Origin: Bacillota bacterium | Lineage (GTDB): Bacteria; Bacillota; Bacilli; Paenibacillales; Paenibacillaceae | DNA: 31,116 nt | Direction: 5' to 3' | NCBI GenBank assembly: GCA_023391635.1 | Contig: JAEWAQ010000051.1 | Span: 1-31,116, forward strand | Notes under the pieces: generated by a model | What the model was told of the DNA's origin: nothing | Database searches by the model: none | Seen by the model: the letters and a program-made list of their open reading frames with translations, nothing else | Translations under genes and position numbers: made by a program | Shown: positions 24,907-31,116 of the stretch, one piece after another | Layout: the number at the start of each line of letters is the position of its first letter | Numbering within the stretch: position 1 is the first letter of the stretch

Positions 24907-25015
24907 GCGGCAACACCATACAACTGCGGGAACCGCAGGGATCGCTTGGTCCATTTCGGATCGTTAGATTCGATTACCAAGAATCCCCCACCTCTCCAGG
25001 TGGCGGGAAGTTCAA
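24800..25015 (+). ncRNA. Candidate omega-RNA at the 3' end of the TnpB element
   Basis: In IS605-type elements the guide RNA scaffold overlaps the tnpB 3' end and runs to the right end, with the guide supplied by flanking DNA. Here the region contains small inverted repeats (GCG/CGC near 24926-24936 and CACCT/AGGTG near 24990-25001) and ends GGGAAGTTCAA. The guide would be read from 25016 onward. Start position is approximate. Confidence 0.45.
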
Positions 25016-25019
25016 CGCT

Positions 25020-25025
25020 TATAAT
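25020..25025 (+). promoter_or_regulatory. -10 box of the MocR gene next to the element end
   Basis: A perfect TATAAT lies 5 bases after the right end of the TnpB element. The matching -35 position falls inside the element and shows no TTGACA-like sequence, so the insertion may have replaced the original -35 region. Confidence 0.45.
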
Positions 25026-25055
25026 GAGAGTGACATGAAAGAGGGGGAAGAGCAG

Positions 25056-26399
25056 GTGAAGAGGTATTCGTCGCTCCTATCCGATCTGGAACTTAAAATC
25101 AATGAAGGGCACTATCGCCCGGGCCAAAAGCTGCCTTCCGTCCGCGACGCCGCGAAACGGTACGGATGCAGCATAAGCACCGTTGTAAGGGCTTATGCGG
25201 AATTGGAAAAGCTCCACGCCATTTATTCGATTCCCCAAAGCGGGTACTATGTCGTGGACAAGCCAGATTCCGCAGTCAGCGTCAAGGACGACGACAAGAT
25301 CGATTTTTCATCTGCATTTCCGGACCTTAACGTTTTTCCTTATTTGGACTTCCAGCATTGCTTAAACAAAGCGATCGATACGTATAAGCAGCAACTGTTT
25401 GCGGGCGGGGACTCGAGGGGGCTGGCGAAGCTTCGGCAGACACTGGTGTCCCATTTGGCGAATGATCAGGTGTTTGCCAAAATGGAGCAGATCATGATCA
25501 CATCGGGGGCTCAGCGGGCTTTGGAAATACTAGCCAGGATGCCGTTCCCCAATCGCCAAGAGACCATTCTGGTCGAGCAGCCGAGTTACGATATCTACTT
25601 GCGATATCTGGAGAAGGAGGGTATCCCGGTCGTTGGAATTCCGCGCAGCGCCGCCGGCATTGACCTGCAAGAGCTGGAGCGGAAGTTCAAGAACGGCGGA
25701 ATCAAATTTTTCTACACGATGTCCAGATACCACAATCCGTTAGGCACCACGTACAGCAAGGAAGAGCGGAGAGCCATCGCCAGGCTGGCAGACAAATACG
25801 ATGTATATATCATTGAGGACGATTATATGGGGGACTTGGGTGAGGACAAGAGCTTCGATCCGATTTACGCCCATTGCCGGACTTCGCATGTCGTGTACGT
25901 GAAGAGCTTCTCCAAGATTATTTTTCCGGGCTTGCGCCTGGGCGCGGTTGTGCTGCCGGAACAGCTAGTGGAGACCTTCCGTGCCTATAAGGGGTATACC
26001 GATACTTCGTTATTGTCGCAAGCCGCGCTCGATGTCTATATCAAGAACGGTATGTATGCGCGACATAAGCATAAAATCAGTAGCCAATACGCAGCGCGGA
26101 TTCGGGCAGTCAACGAGGCTGTCGGCCGTCTAAACAGCGAGAGGTGGGTGGCGTTATCAGGTGTCCATTCCGGTGTATATATCCAGTTCAAGCTGCCGCA
26201 AACCGTTAACTTGGAACGGCTGATGAAGCGGCTAGCGAAGAGAAATGTAGCAGCCGTGACCGGAAAGCAGTTTTATTTGTCGAAATGGCTTGAGCGGGAC
26301 AAGTTTTTGCGAATCAGTGTCTCGTTGGTCAAGCCGGAGAGAATCGACGAGGGCGTGAGGATGATCATGGAGGAATTGAAGAGGGAAGTGGGGAGGTAG
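25056..26399 (+). CDS. MocR-type regulator (GntR HTH + aminotransferase fold)
   Basis: 447 residues from GTG 25056. The N-terminal GntR winged helix (residues ~5-70: GQKLPSVRDAAKRYGCSIST, then VVRAYAELE) is joined to a class I aminotransferase-like domain with the PLP Lys in VKSFSKIIFPGLRLG, the Asp in YIIEDDYMGD, and SRYHNPLGTTYS. MocR proteins use PLP or an amino-compound adduct as effector. GTG 25056 has GAGGGGG eight bases upstream; ATG 25035 would sit only about 10 bases after the TATAAT and lacks a ribosome binding site. The divergent EamA permease is the likely target gene. Confidence 0.9.
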   Translation: MKRYSSLLSDLELKINEGHYRPGQKLPSVRDAAKRYGCSISTVVRAYAELEKLHAIYSIPQSGYYVVDKPDSAVSVKDDDKIDFSSAFPDLNVFPYLDFQHCLNKAIDTYKQQLFAGGDSRGLAKLRQTLVSHLANDQVFAKMEQIMITSGAQRALEILARMPFPNRQETILVEQPSYDIYLRYLEKEGIPVVGIPRSAAGIDLQELERKFKNGGIKFFYTMSRYHNPLGTTYSKEERRAIARLADKYDVYIIEDDYMGDLGEDKSFDPIYAHCRTSHVVYVKSFSKIIFPGLRLGAVVLPEQLVETFRAYKGYTDTSLLSQAALDVYIKNGMYARHKHKISSQYAARIRAVNEAVGRLNSERWVALSGVHSGVYIQFKLPQTVNLERLMKRLAKRNVAAVTGKQFYLSKWLERDKFLRISVSLVKPERIDEGVRMIMEELKREVGR

Positions 26400-26526
26400 T
26401 TCGTTACAAAACCCGATTCACCATTTAACATCGAGCAGGAGCAAACTCTTAATAGGCTGCCAGGGGATCGCGGCTCGCTGAGGGTCTGAACTCTCTGCCC
26501 ATCCGCTGTCAAGGCGAAGGACCGGA

Positions 26527-26555
26527 CCCCCATTGGCAACTCTACACCAAGGGGG
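26527..26555 (-). terminator. Hairpin overlapping the M14 gene stop
   Basis: CCCCCATTGG (26527-26536) and CCAAGGGGG (26547-26555) pair around the minus-strand stop codon at 26544-26542. No T run follows, so termination is uncertain. The remaining sequence from 26400 to 26526 shows no gene or clear signal. Confidence 0.35.
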
Positions 26556-27813
26556 CCAGCAGCATGATTTCTTCATTCTCCCGATAGATCGTATCGAATT
26601 GGGCAATCGGGAGCGGATTCGTTCCGAGTCCTACCTCAATCGTGTAACCCGGCCTTCGATATTGTTCGATGAACCAGTCCTTGTACCCGGCATAAGCCGC
26701 TGCGGCAGGTGTATTCGAGACGGCGTATCCGCTGGCTCTGGAGAAGAGCTCGGCAATCTCCCGCGCACCCGGAGGGACGATGTCCCGATACAGCCAGTAG
26801 ATGACCCGGCCTTGCGTATGATAGGCGATGACGAGTCTGAAGTTATGCTGCCGGGTGAAGTTCGTCATCGCTTGCGTTTCCGGCTCCGACAAGGGCGACG
26901 GACCCCCGTATCGAGTAGGTCCCGGCCCGTGGACGCCCAGGGACGGCTCCTGGGCTTTCGCTTCCTCCCAGCTTGCGGGATAGTTGCGGTTCAAATCCAC
27001 GCCTCTCGTATTGGCCTGCCACACCTCGGAGAAGGGCCGGCCCGTATTGTTCCAGGCAAGCAGTTCATGATAATACGGATTATTCGGAGACGGCCCTTCC
27101 AGCGCGATATTCACGCCGTCCGGATTCACCATCGGCACGATGTAGATGCTGCTTCGGTTCCCTGTTTCCTGCAGGTTGTACCCCCGGATGGAGGCGCCTG
27201 ACGAATAAGCGCGGGAGAAATTCTCGATGAACTTCATCAAGAGCGGGGCCGTGATCCATTCCAGGCCGTGATGGGCTCCGTTATAAAATACTTCGTTCGG
27301 CCCGGTGCCCAGCCGGATATTGTACAGATTTCGCCCTAATACGCTGGCGCCGATCGTTCCCACTTCCAGGAACGGATACCGCGATTGCAGCCCCTGAATG
27401 TCCCACTCCATGATCTCATAGGTGTAATCGATATCGGTCAATACGACATCGATGCCATATGGCACCGTGATCGTCTGTCCGATCACCAGATTCTCCGGGC
27501 GGATGCCCGGATTCGCGGTAAGGATGGCATTGACGCTCGTATAGTACCTCCGGGCGATCTGATACAGCGTATCCCCCGGCCGGATGACGTAGCGATCGTA
27601 ACCTCTTTTGAAGGACTCCAGCAATCTCCAGGTAGCCGCTCCTACGATCCCGTCGGGAACGAGTCCGTTATCCCTCTGAAAGGCCATCACGGCTCGCTGG
27701 GTCTGTTGTCCGAACACCCCGTCGACGGGTCCGGGGTTGTAGCCGATTCTGGCAATCAGGCTCTGGACGAGCTTGACATTCGGTCCCGTTGAACCTAATC
27801 TTAACGTTTCGAT
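26542..27813 (-). CDS. M14 gamma-D-glutamyl-diamino-acid-type endopeptidase
   Basis: About 423 residues. Domains in order: peptidoglycan_binding_1 (GSTGPNVKLVQSLIARIGYN, then DGVFGQQTQRAV), a LysM module (YVIRPGDTLYQIARRYY ... VIGQTITVPYG), and an M14 zinc carboxypeptidase domain with zinc ligands in GAHHGLEW (His and Glu) and IAYHTQG (His), and the catalytic Glu in YTIEVGLG. This set matches Bacillus/Lysinibacillus peptidases that cut gamma-D-Glu-diaminopimelate bonds in cell wall or spore cortex. The start is unclear: the conserved part begins at an ATC (27813) preceded by AGGTGGG, an ATG at 27821 in another frame has the best GGAGG but stops after six codons, and the open frame itself runs to an ATG at 27900. 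A -10-like TATAAC (27850-27845) argues against 27900. Confidence 0.88.
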   Translation of the reverse strand: METLRLGSTGPNVKLVQSLIARIGYNPGPVDGVFGQQTQRAVMAFQRDNGLVPDGIVGAATWRLLESFKRGYDRYVIRPGDTLYQIARRYYTSVNAILTANPGIRPENLVIGQTITVPYGIDVVLTDIDYTYEIMEWDIQGLQSRYPFLEVGTIGASVLGRNLYNIRLGTGPNEVFYNGAHHGLEWITAPLLMKFIENFSRAYSSGASIRGYNLQETGNRSSIYIVPMVNPDGVNIALEGPSPNNPYYHELLAWNNTGRPFSEVWQANTRGVDLNRNYPASWEEAKAQEPSLGVHGPGPTRYGGPSPLSEPETQAMTNFTRQHNFRLVIAYHTQGRVIYWLYRDIVPPGAREIAELFSRASGYAVSNTPAAAAYAGYKDWFIEQYRRPGYTIEVGLGTNPLPIAQFDTIYRENEEIMLLAPLV

Positions 27814-27977
27814 GGCTGCATCCCACCTATCCTCCGTTAGTTCTGTTATACGCAGGATACTCAGCAAGGATGGCAAGGGTGAATGCCCAGTAGTTGGCAA
27901 TCTTGATCGCGGAATACAGCGCTTTGGTATACAATTGACGTAACCATCAACGAATGCCGAATGATCGAACCCCTTAT

Positions 27978-28322
27978 AGCGGTGAAGAACTGAAGATGTC
28001 GGCGGGCTGGAGCTGCTACTGCTGGCTGCTGGGCAGTCGTCCGGATTCCGAATTTTCCGAAACCAAGCTGGCCGGCATGCTGAACTCCGTGAAAAATTCG
28101 ATCCATAAGGCGCCAGAACGAACGAAATACGCCATGAGCAATTTCATCTACACGGTTGGAGTTTCGTACCGATCGCTCCACGAGCAGGCAGTTGAGACCG
28201 CAAAGGCAGTGGGCCAGGTCGAAGTGATGGGGGGCAAGAAGTTCCTGAACCCCTCCGATAATATACAGAAGGCTTTAAGCAGAGGTCAGCTTGGTTTCAA
28301 ACGCAAACACGTAAGATGTTAG
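27978..28322 (+). pseudogene. 5'-truncated copy of the DNA alkylation repair-like gene
   Basis: From 27978 to the TAG at 28322 the sequence aligns with 30440-30784, the last ~114 codons of the gene at 30086, at roughly three-quarters base identity with no frameshift (MSAGWSCYCWLLGSRPD, FKRKHVRC at the end). The first half is missing; an accidental ATG at 27954 opens the frame. No ribosome binding site is seen. The divergence suggests an old duplication or a gene lost from both sides. Confidence 0.8.
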
Positions 28323-28370
28323 CAGCAATACCCCATAATTTGAGGTGCCCAGCATACCCTATGAGCGAAC

Positions 28371-28412
28371 CAAGATGACGTCGATCGGCGATGAGACGAG
28401 AATAAACTCATT
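28371..28412 (-). pseudogene. 42-base fragment of a Uma2-family gene
   Basis: This stretch matches 18969-19010 inside the Uma2 gene at 39 of 42 bases, in the same orientation. On the minus strand it encodes NEFILVSSPIDVI. Nothing else of the gene is recognisable on either side. The rest of 28323-28450 shows no gene. Confidence 0.7.
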
Positions 28413-28453
28413 TTAAGTATCATACCCCTGTCGCAATTCCCGTTACCATCAAA

Positions 28454-28483
28454 ACTCCCGGGGTCCTTGCGTAACCCGGGAGT
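28454..28483 (-). terminator. Terminator of the CMD-family gene
   Basis: ACTCCCGGG and CCCGGGAGT arms with a near-identical loop to the terminator at 21035-21063; on the minus strand it is followed by TTTTGATGG. It starts 28 bases after the stop of the CMD gene. Confidence 0.8.
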
Positions 28484-28511
28484 TCATCCTCCAACCTATG
28501 ATCGCGATCGG

Positions 28512-28991
28512 TCAGCTCAGCCCGGCCTTCGTCAATCCGTACGCTGCGTCGGCGGAGCCGGGTACCGCCTTGAAGGCAATGCTGACACGGTTCCAGGAGT
28601 TGATGATCATGATCGAGAAAGTCAGGTCCGAGATTTCTTTCTCGGAGAACTGTTCGCGAACGCGGTTGTACACTTCGTCGGGGACGCCATGCTCGGGCAG
28701 TCGCGTCAGAATCTCGGTCCATTCGAGCGCGGCCCGCTCGCGGGGATTGAACAAGGCCGATTCCCGCCAGATCGGGAGATGGTAGATTCTAAGCTCGCGC
28801 TCGCCGTGGATTTTGGCTTCTTTGACGTGCATGTCCAGGCAGAATCCGCACCCGTTCAGTTGCGAAGCCCGGATGTGAACAAGATCAAGGATCGTTGTTT
28901 CAATTGCGCACTCGTTCTGGACATTGTTGAATTCCAACAACTTCTTAAAAAACTCCGGCGACTGCTGCATATAGTTCAGACGTTGGGACAT
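28512..28991 (-). CDS. Carboxymuconolactone decarboxylase-family (AhpD-like) protein
   Basis: 159 residues with the CMD/AhpD fold and the redox pair in QLNGCGFCLDMHVKEA (CxxC plus the following His). Such proteins act as small peroxidases or thiol oxidoreductases, usually as oligomers. The ATG at 28991 has GAGAGGA seven bases upstream; the ATG at 28997 is too close to it. It is divergent from an ECF41-type sigma factor. ECF41 sigma factors are known for adjacent genes of this class (carboxymuconolactone decarboxylases, oxidoreductases, epimerases), which are their main targets, and an ECF41-type promoter is visible upstream. Confidence 0.93.
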   Translation of the reverse strand: MSQRLNYMQQSPEFFKKLLEFNNVQNECAIETTILDLVHIRASQLNGCGFCLDMHVKEAKIHGERELRIYHLPIWRESALFNPRERAALEWTEILTRLPEHGVPDEVYNRVREQFSEKEISDLTFSIMIINSWNRVSIAFKAVPGSADAAYGLTKAGLS

Positions 28992-29057
28992 GGTCATTTC
29001 CTCTCTTCTCTTCTTTAAGATAGCGCGAACCTGTGCGTTTCAACGCTTCGTACATAT

Positions 29058-29084
29058 AACGAGCCACGTGTTCATTCTGTGACA
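29058..29084 (-). promoter_or_regulatory. ECF41-type promoter of the CMD-family gene
   Basis: On the minus strand TGTCACA (29084-29078) is followed after exactly 16 bases by CGTT (29061-29058). This fits the reported ECF41 pattern of TGTCACA at -35 and CGTC-like at -10, and mirrors the plus-strand promoter. Confidence 0.7.
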
Positions 29085-29115
29085 GAGCCGGTCTGAGCAG
29101 GGCCAATGCCATATG

Positions 29116-29142
29116 TGTCACAAAACGCGCCCTTCAATCGTT
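29116..29142 (+). promoter_or_regulatory. ECF41-type promoter of the sigma factor gene
   Basis: TGTCACA (29116-29122), 16-base spacer, CGTT (29139-29142): the same geometry as the divergent promoter, implying autoregulation of the sigma factor. Confidence 0.7.
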
Positions 29143-29184
29143 TGATTCAATAAGGTAAACTATATACAAATAACAAGGACGGTC

Positions 29185-30054
29185 GTGAGTTACATGCAGG
29201 AGCTATATACACAGTACAGATGGCTGTTGTTCAAGCTCGCTTATCAATTGACCGGTTCGGTATCCGATGCGGAGGACGTCGTGCAGGACGTGTTTCTCAA
29301 AGCTTACAACGTGCCGCCGGAGCGGCTGGTCGAGCCGAAAGCCTATCTGTGCAAGATGGTCGCCAATCGCTGCAAGGATTTGCACAAGGCGGCGCGCAAG
29401 CAGCGGGAGCAATATTTCGGTGACTGGCTTCCGGAACCTTATGTTCGATCTGAGGGCGATTCGATGGACGAGGTCGTTCGCGACGATCTGTTGTCTTATG
29501 CCATGCTCGTCCTGCTGGAGCGGCTGACGCCGGCGGAAAGGACCGTATTCGTCCTGCGCGAGGCGCTTGCTTTCGACTATCGCGAGATTGCCGAGCTTAT
29601 GGAGAAGAGTGAGGTCAATTGCCGCAAAATATTCAGCCGCGCGAGCGCAAAGATGGGACTTGATCCGGACGAACCCATTCATGCCGAAACAACCAGCCAA
29701 TCGTGGGTGGACGGCTTCATGTCCGCACTCAAGCAGGGCAATATGGACCGGATCCTGTCGATGCTGGATCAAGAAGTCGTGATGGTCTCCGACGGAGGCG
29801 GCAAAGCGCATGCGGCCATTAATCCGATTGTGACACCGCAGCGCGTCGCGCGGTTCCTCCTCGGTCCGATCCGCCAGTTCTTGCTCTCGGAAGACGTATG
29901 GGTCGAAGTGGGGCAGAATAACGGACAGTACGGCATTGTTCTTCGGTCAGACGAAGGCGTGCATACTGTCGGTATGGTTCATGTCGAACAGGGAAGGATT
30001 CGCAACATGTACGTGATTCGCAACCCCGACAAGCTGAAGCATGTAGGCGTGTAA
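29185..30054 (+). CDS. ECF41-type RNA polymerase sigma factor with C-terminal extension
   Basis: 289 residues: sigma region 2 (residues ~7-70, GSVSDAEDVVQDVFLKAY), a linker with the ECF41 marker W81-L-P-E-P85, sigma region 4 (~107-160, LTPAERTVFVLREALAFDYR), then a SnoaL-like C-terminal domain carrying DGGGK (from residue 203) and NPDKL (from 280). In ECF41 proteins this extension replaces an anti-sigma factor and controls activity. The start is GTG with AAGGA five bases upstream; ATG 29194 is poorly spaced. No anti-sigma gene is present. It is divergent from its presumed target at 28512 and followed after 31 bases by the gene at 30086, which may be part of its regulon. Confidence 0.93.
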   Translation: MSYMQELYTQYRWLLFKLAYQLTGSVSDAEDVVQDVFLKAYNVPPERLVEPKAYLCKMVANRCKDLHKAARKQREQYFGDWLPEPYVRSEGDSMDEVVRDDLLSYAMLVLLERLTPAERTVFVLREALAFDYREIAELMEKSEVNCRKIFSRASAKMGLDPDEPIHAETTSQSWVDGFMSALKQGNMDRILSMLDQEVVMVSDGGGKAHAAINPIVTPQRVARFLLGPIRQFLLSEDVWVEVGQNNGQYGIVLRSDEGVHTVGMVHVEQGRIRNMYVIRNPDKLKHVGV

Positions 30055-30085
30055 ATAATCTCCCGTAGGAAGGAAGTGCGTTCCG

Positions 30086-30784
30086 ATGAATCTGGAAAAG
30101 GTCATGCAGGAGCTTGAAGCGCTTGGCAAGGAACGGTTGAAGAAAATGTATATGTCCAACGGTGCGCATGAACCGCTGTTCGGCGTGGCGACAGGCGAGA
30201 TGAAACCGATATTCAGAAAAACGAAAATCAATCAAGCGTTGGCCGAGCAGCTTTACGCGACCGGGAACTACGACGCCATGTACTTCGCCGGTATCATCGC
30301 GGACCCCAAGGCGATGACGGAAGCGGACTTTGAGCGCTGGATCGATGCGGCATACTTCTACATGCTGTCCGATTTCGTGGTCTCCGTCACCTTGTCCGAG
30401 ACGAATATTGCGCAGGAAGTGTCCGACAAGTGGATTGAGAGCGGTGAAGAGTTGAAAATGTCGGCGGGCTGGAACTGCTACTGCTGGCTGCTCGGGAGCC
30501 GTCCGGACGGAGAGTTTTCCGAAGCCAAATTGGCGGGCATGCTGGAAACGGCGAAAAACACGATTCATGACGCGCCAGAACGGGCAAAATATGCGATAAG
30601 CAATTTCATCTACACGGTTGGCGTGTCCTTCAAGCCGCTTCACGAGCAGGCGGTCGAGACTGCGCAAGCGGTGGGATTGGTCGAAGTGAAGCAGGGCAAG
30701 AAGCTGCTGAATCCCGCCGAGAATATTCAGAAGGCCGTCGCGAAAGGGCAGATCGGCTTCAAGCGCAAGCATGTACGGTGTTAG
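30086..30784 (+). CDS. DNA alkylation repair-like (AlkD/HEAT-repeat) protein
   Basis: 232 residues resembling proteins annotated in Bacillus and Paenibacillus as DNA alkylation repair (AlkD-superfamily, alpha-helical HEAT-like repeats). N-terminal MQELEALGKERLKKMY, central FERWIDAAYFYMLSDFVV and the conserved C-terminal FKRKHVRC are seen. AlkD proteins remove bulky or positively charged alkylated bases by an unusual non-flipping mechanism; the clade with this short form is less well studied, so the activity is uncertain. GGAAGGA lies upstream of the ATG. It is probably co-transcribed with the ECF41 sigma factor. A 5'-truncated relative lies at 27978-28322. Confidence 0.8.
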   Translation: MNLEKVMQELEALGKERLKKMYMSNGAHEPLFGVATGEMKPIFRKTKINQALAEQLYATGNYDAMYFAGIIADPKAMTEADFERWIDAAYFYMLSDFVVSVTLSETNIAQEVSDKWIESGEELKMSAGWNCYCWLLGSRPDGEFSEAKLAGMLETAKNTIHDAPERAKYAISNFIYTVGVSFKPLHEQAVETAQAVGLVEVKQGKKLLNPAENIQKAVAKGQIGFKRKHVRC

Positions 30785-30859
30785 TTTGAGTTGCGCATTC
30801 TTGTTGCTTACGGACTGGAGCGTAATTTGCACTCGCTGAATATTTGGCTGTGTGACGAT

Positions 30860-30995
30860 GTCTCTACTGCAAAAAGTACAGTTCTTTTCCGCGGGGTTCC
30901 TCGATTCTATGCCATCAACTGCACAACATACACTTGATTCCTGTCGACAACGAAAAAGAAAGAGGGACGGGTCAAAAGAACTGTACGTCAGAGAC
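30860..30995. repeat. Inverted repeat pair enclosing ~136 bp (possible MITE or IS end)
   Basis: GTCTCT at 30860-30865 and GTACAGTTCTTTT at 30876-30888 recur inverted as AAAAGAACTGTAC at 30974-30986 and AGAGAC at 30990-30995. No clear target duplication is seen at the flanks and no ORF is inside. The right-hand copy could instead be the left end of an IS whose transposase lies past the window. Confidence 0.5.
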
Positions 30996-31048
30996 AATTT
31001 CATAATTCAGAAGCCCTGATATGGCTGTCTTTTCTGCGCATAGAAAAA

Positions 31049-31116
31049 GGATTACCTCCCCAAATCTCGAAGTAATAGGCGACGAAACCAACACTCGAGA
31101 GAAAGGAGATAATCCC
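31049..31116 (+). promoter_or_regulatory. Hairpin and ribosome binding site of a gene beyond the window
   Basis: GGATTACCTCC (31049-31059) and GGAGATAATCC (31105-31115) are inverted repeats, with an inner TCTCGA/TCGAGA pair. The last bases, AAAGGAGATAATCCC, look like a ribosome binding site with the start codon expected right after the window. The rest of 30785-31048 contains no gene. Confidence 0.5.

Larger units (their letters stand above)
23740..25015 (+). mobile_element. IS200/IS605-type TnpB-only element
   Basis: The element holds one tnpB gene and no tnpA. Its right end is recognisable: after the gene come small hairpins, the last CACCT/AGGTG, then GGGAAGTTCAA, with TCAA at 25012-25015 like the right cleavage site of IS608-type elements. 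The left boundary is not certain; AT-rich sequence from about 23740 to 23817, with a promoter-like ATACGAACATATGTGCTATC, resembles the 5' region of such elements. It sits between the EamA permease and the MocR regulator. Confidence 0.65.

Noticed and set aside
26407..26422. Short match to tnpB (ACCCGATTCACCA) after the MocR gene
   Set aside because: Only about 13 bases agree with 24155-24167 and flanks diverge; too short to call a TnpB relic.
29819..31003. 394-codon minus-strand open frame at the right end
   Set aside because: It runs across two well-supported plus-strand genes and an intergenic region, with no family resemblance.
31072..31083. Resemblance of AATAGGCGAC at the right end to the left-edge repeat
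   Set aside because: Only about ten bases in inverse orientation match; not enough to join the two regions in one repeat family.

Overview
The window reads as a chromosomal segment of a moderately GC-rich, Gram-positive, spore-former-like bacterium, most likely a member of the Paenibacillaceae (Paenibacillus/Cohnella-like). The grounds are an LplABC-type sugar ABC transporter with a DUF3502-type lipoprotein, a large SLH-domain surface protein, an M14 gamma-D-glutamyl-diamino-acid-type endopeptidase, strong AGGAGG-type ribosome binding sites and sigma-A-like promoters. The species assignment is inference; no rRNA or tRNA gene is visible.

Layout. (1) 1-7220: a left-edge direct repeat, then a plus-strand polysaccharide operon: two LplB/LplC-type permeases, a solute-binding lipoprotein, an MFS exporter and a cytoplasmic heparinase II/III-like lyase, ending at a strong terminator. 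(2) 7229-15381: a minus-strand two-component system (OmpR-type regulator and HAMP histidine kinase) divergent from a 626-residue protein with an LQxxxGNxA-type N-terminal motif and a central domain resembling plant IQM proteins, followed by a 1311-residue NHL/cadherin-like/SLH surface protein. An 11-bp tandem direct repeat ahead of a TATAAT is a candidate binding site for the regulator. (3) 15493-20893: nitrilase-superfamily amidase, WYL regulator, VOC protein, LspA, Uma2-family protein, then an Rrf2 regulator paired with a thioredoxin-reductase-like flavoprotein. (4) 20894-25015: decayed AraC-type gene, nitroreductase, EamA permease and a TnpB element with an in-frame TGA. (5) 25056-31116: MocR-type regulator, M14 peptidase, a patch of truncated gene copies, a carboxymuconolactone-decarboxylase-like protein divergent from an ECF41-type sigma factor, a DNA alkylation repair-like protein, and what looks like the start of an IS or another gene at the right edge.

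How the genes fit together. Several units look self-contained: import and intracellular cleavage of uronic-acid-type oligosaccharides (217-7012); a two-component system with a neighbouring possible effector-like protein and cell-wall-anchored protein (7229-15381); WYL regulator, palindrome and VOC target (16371-17846); Rrf2 with a dithiol flavoprotein (19426-20893); MocR divergent from an EamA permease, now separated by a TnpB element (22608-26399); and ECF41 with its CMD-family partner, driven by two matching divergent promoters (28512-30054).

The most unusual items are the IQM-like protein at 9495, the AUC codon sitting where an AUG start is expected for the Rrf2 gene (and perhaps for the M14 gene), and the pair of divergent ECF41-type promoters with identical geometry.
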